DNA of 6,635 nt from Paracoccaceae bacterium (GTDB lineage: Bacteria > Pseudomonadota > Alphaproteobacteria > Rhodobacterales > Rhodobacteraceae). Both the position numbers and the translations under genes were made by a program. Shown here one piece after another: positions 6,561 to 6,635 of this stretch. Under the pieces are notes generated by a model, which ran no database searches, had not been told where the DNA came from, and worked only from the letters and a program-made list of their open reading frames with translations. Within the stretch, counting starts at the first letter, position 1, and each line of letters starts with the position of its first letter. Where the stretch lies: positions 1 to 6,635 of the forward strand of contig SLKB01000301.1 in the NCBI GenBank assembly GCA_007134805.1, in the 5' to 3' direction.

Positions 6561-6635
6561 ATGGGTGAGGCAGCAGAGCGCATCATGCTCGCGCAATTGC
6601 GGCAGTTTCGCGAAGACCTCGGCCGGTTGAGCATG
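6561..6635 (+). CDS. Start of a small ORF of unknown function, cut by the window edge
   Basis: An ATG 3 nt after the nuoH stop opens a frame without stops for the remaining 25 codons. GGGGG at 6548-6552 lies 8 nt upstream and could serve as ribosome binding site. The peptide (MGEAAERIMLAQLRQF and on) is helical with spaced Leu, Ile and Arg residues, suggesting the start of a coiled coil. It does not resemble the NuoI N-terminus, so another small accessory gene probably lies between nuoH and nuoI. With only 25 residues neither its identity nor its coding status is secure. Confidence 0.45.
   Translation, partial: MGEAAERIMLAQLRQFREDLGRLSM

Overview
The window is an internal segment of a NADH:quinone oxidoreductase (respiratory complex I, NDH-1) operon. 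Everything reads on the + strand. It almost certainly comes from an alphaproteobacterium of the Rhodobacteraceae/Paracoccaceae group. The evidence is the high GC content, NuoF, NuoG and NuoH proteins very close to the Paracoccus/Rhodobacter type, a NuoG without the extra N7 cluster ligands, and small lineage-specific genes between the core subunits, as in the nqo/nuo clusters of these bacteria.

Layout, 5' to 3': a 75-residue two-helix membrane protein (DUF5337-like, 1-228); nuoF (249-1547); a gap of about 280 bp with no convincing gene but with inverted repeats (1548-1828); a class I SAM-dependent methyltransferase of the MycE-like, metal-dependent O-methyltransferase type (1829-2632); a small exported protein (DUF5333-like, 2632-3075); nuoG (3078-5093); a small predicted lipoprotein (5097-5504); nuoH (5520-6557); and the first 25 codons of another small ORF cut by the window edge (6561 onward). 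Apart from the gap after nuoF, genes are spaced 20 nt or less or overlap, so one polycistronic mRNA with translational coupling is likely.

NuoF (NADH/FMN/N3) and NuoG (N1b, N5, N4) belong to the peripheral NADH-oxidising arm. NuoH is the membrane subunit that joins this arm to the proton-pumping arm and forms part of the quinone chamber. The iron-sulfur ligands and the main conserved NuoH motifs I looked for are intact, so these look like functional genes. The DUF5337-like, DUF5333-like and lipoprotein genes are not core subunits; all three are predicted to sit in the membrane or cell envelope, and their roles are unknown.

The least ordinary element is the methyltransferase. It is a small-molecule or sugar-type enzyme placed between nuoF and nuoG, preceded by the only long gap in the window, yet overlapping its downstream neighbour by one base. 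Nothing here amounts to a clearly new system. The methyltransferase, its structured leader and the envelope proteins are the parts worth a second look.
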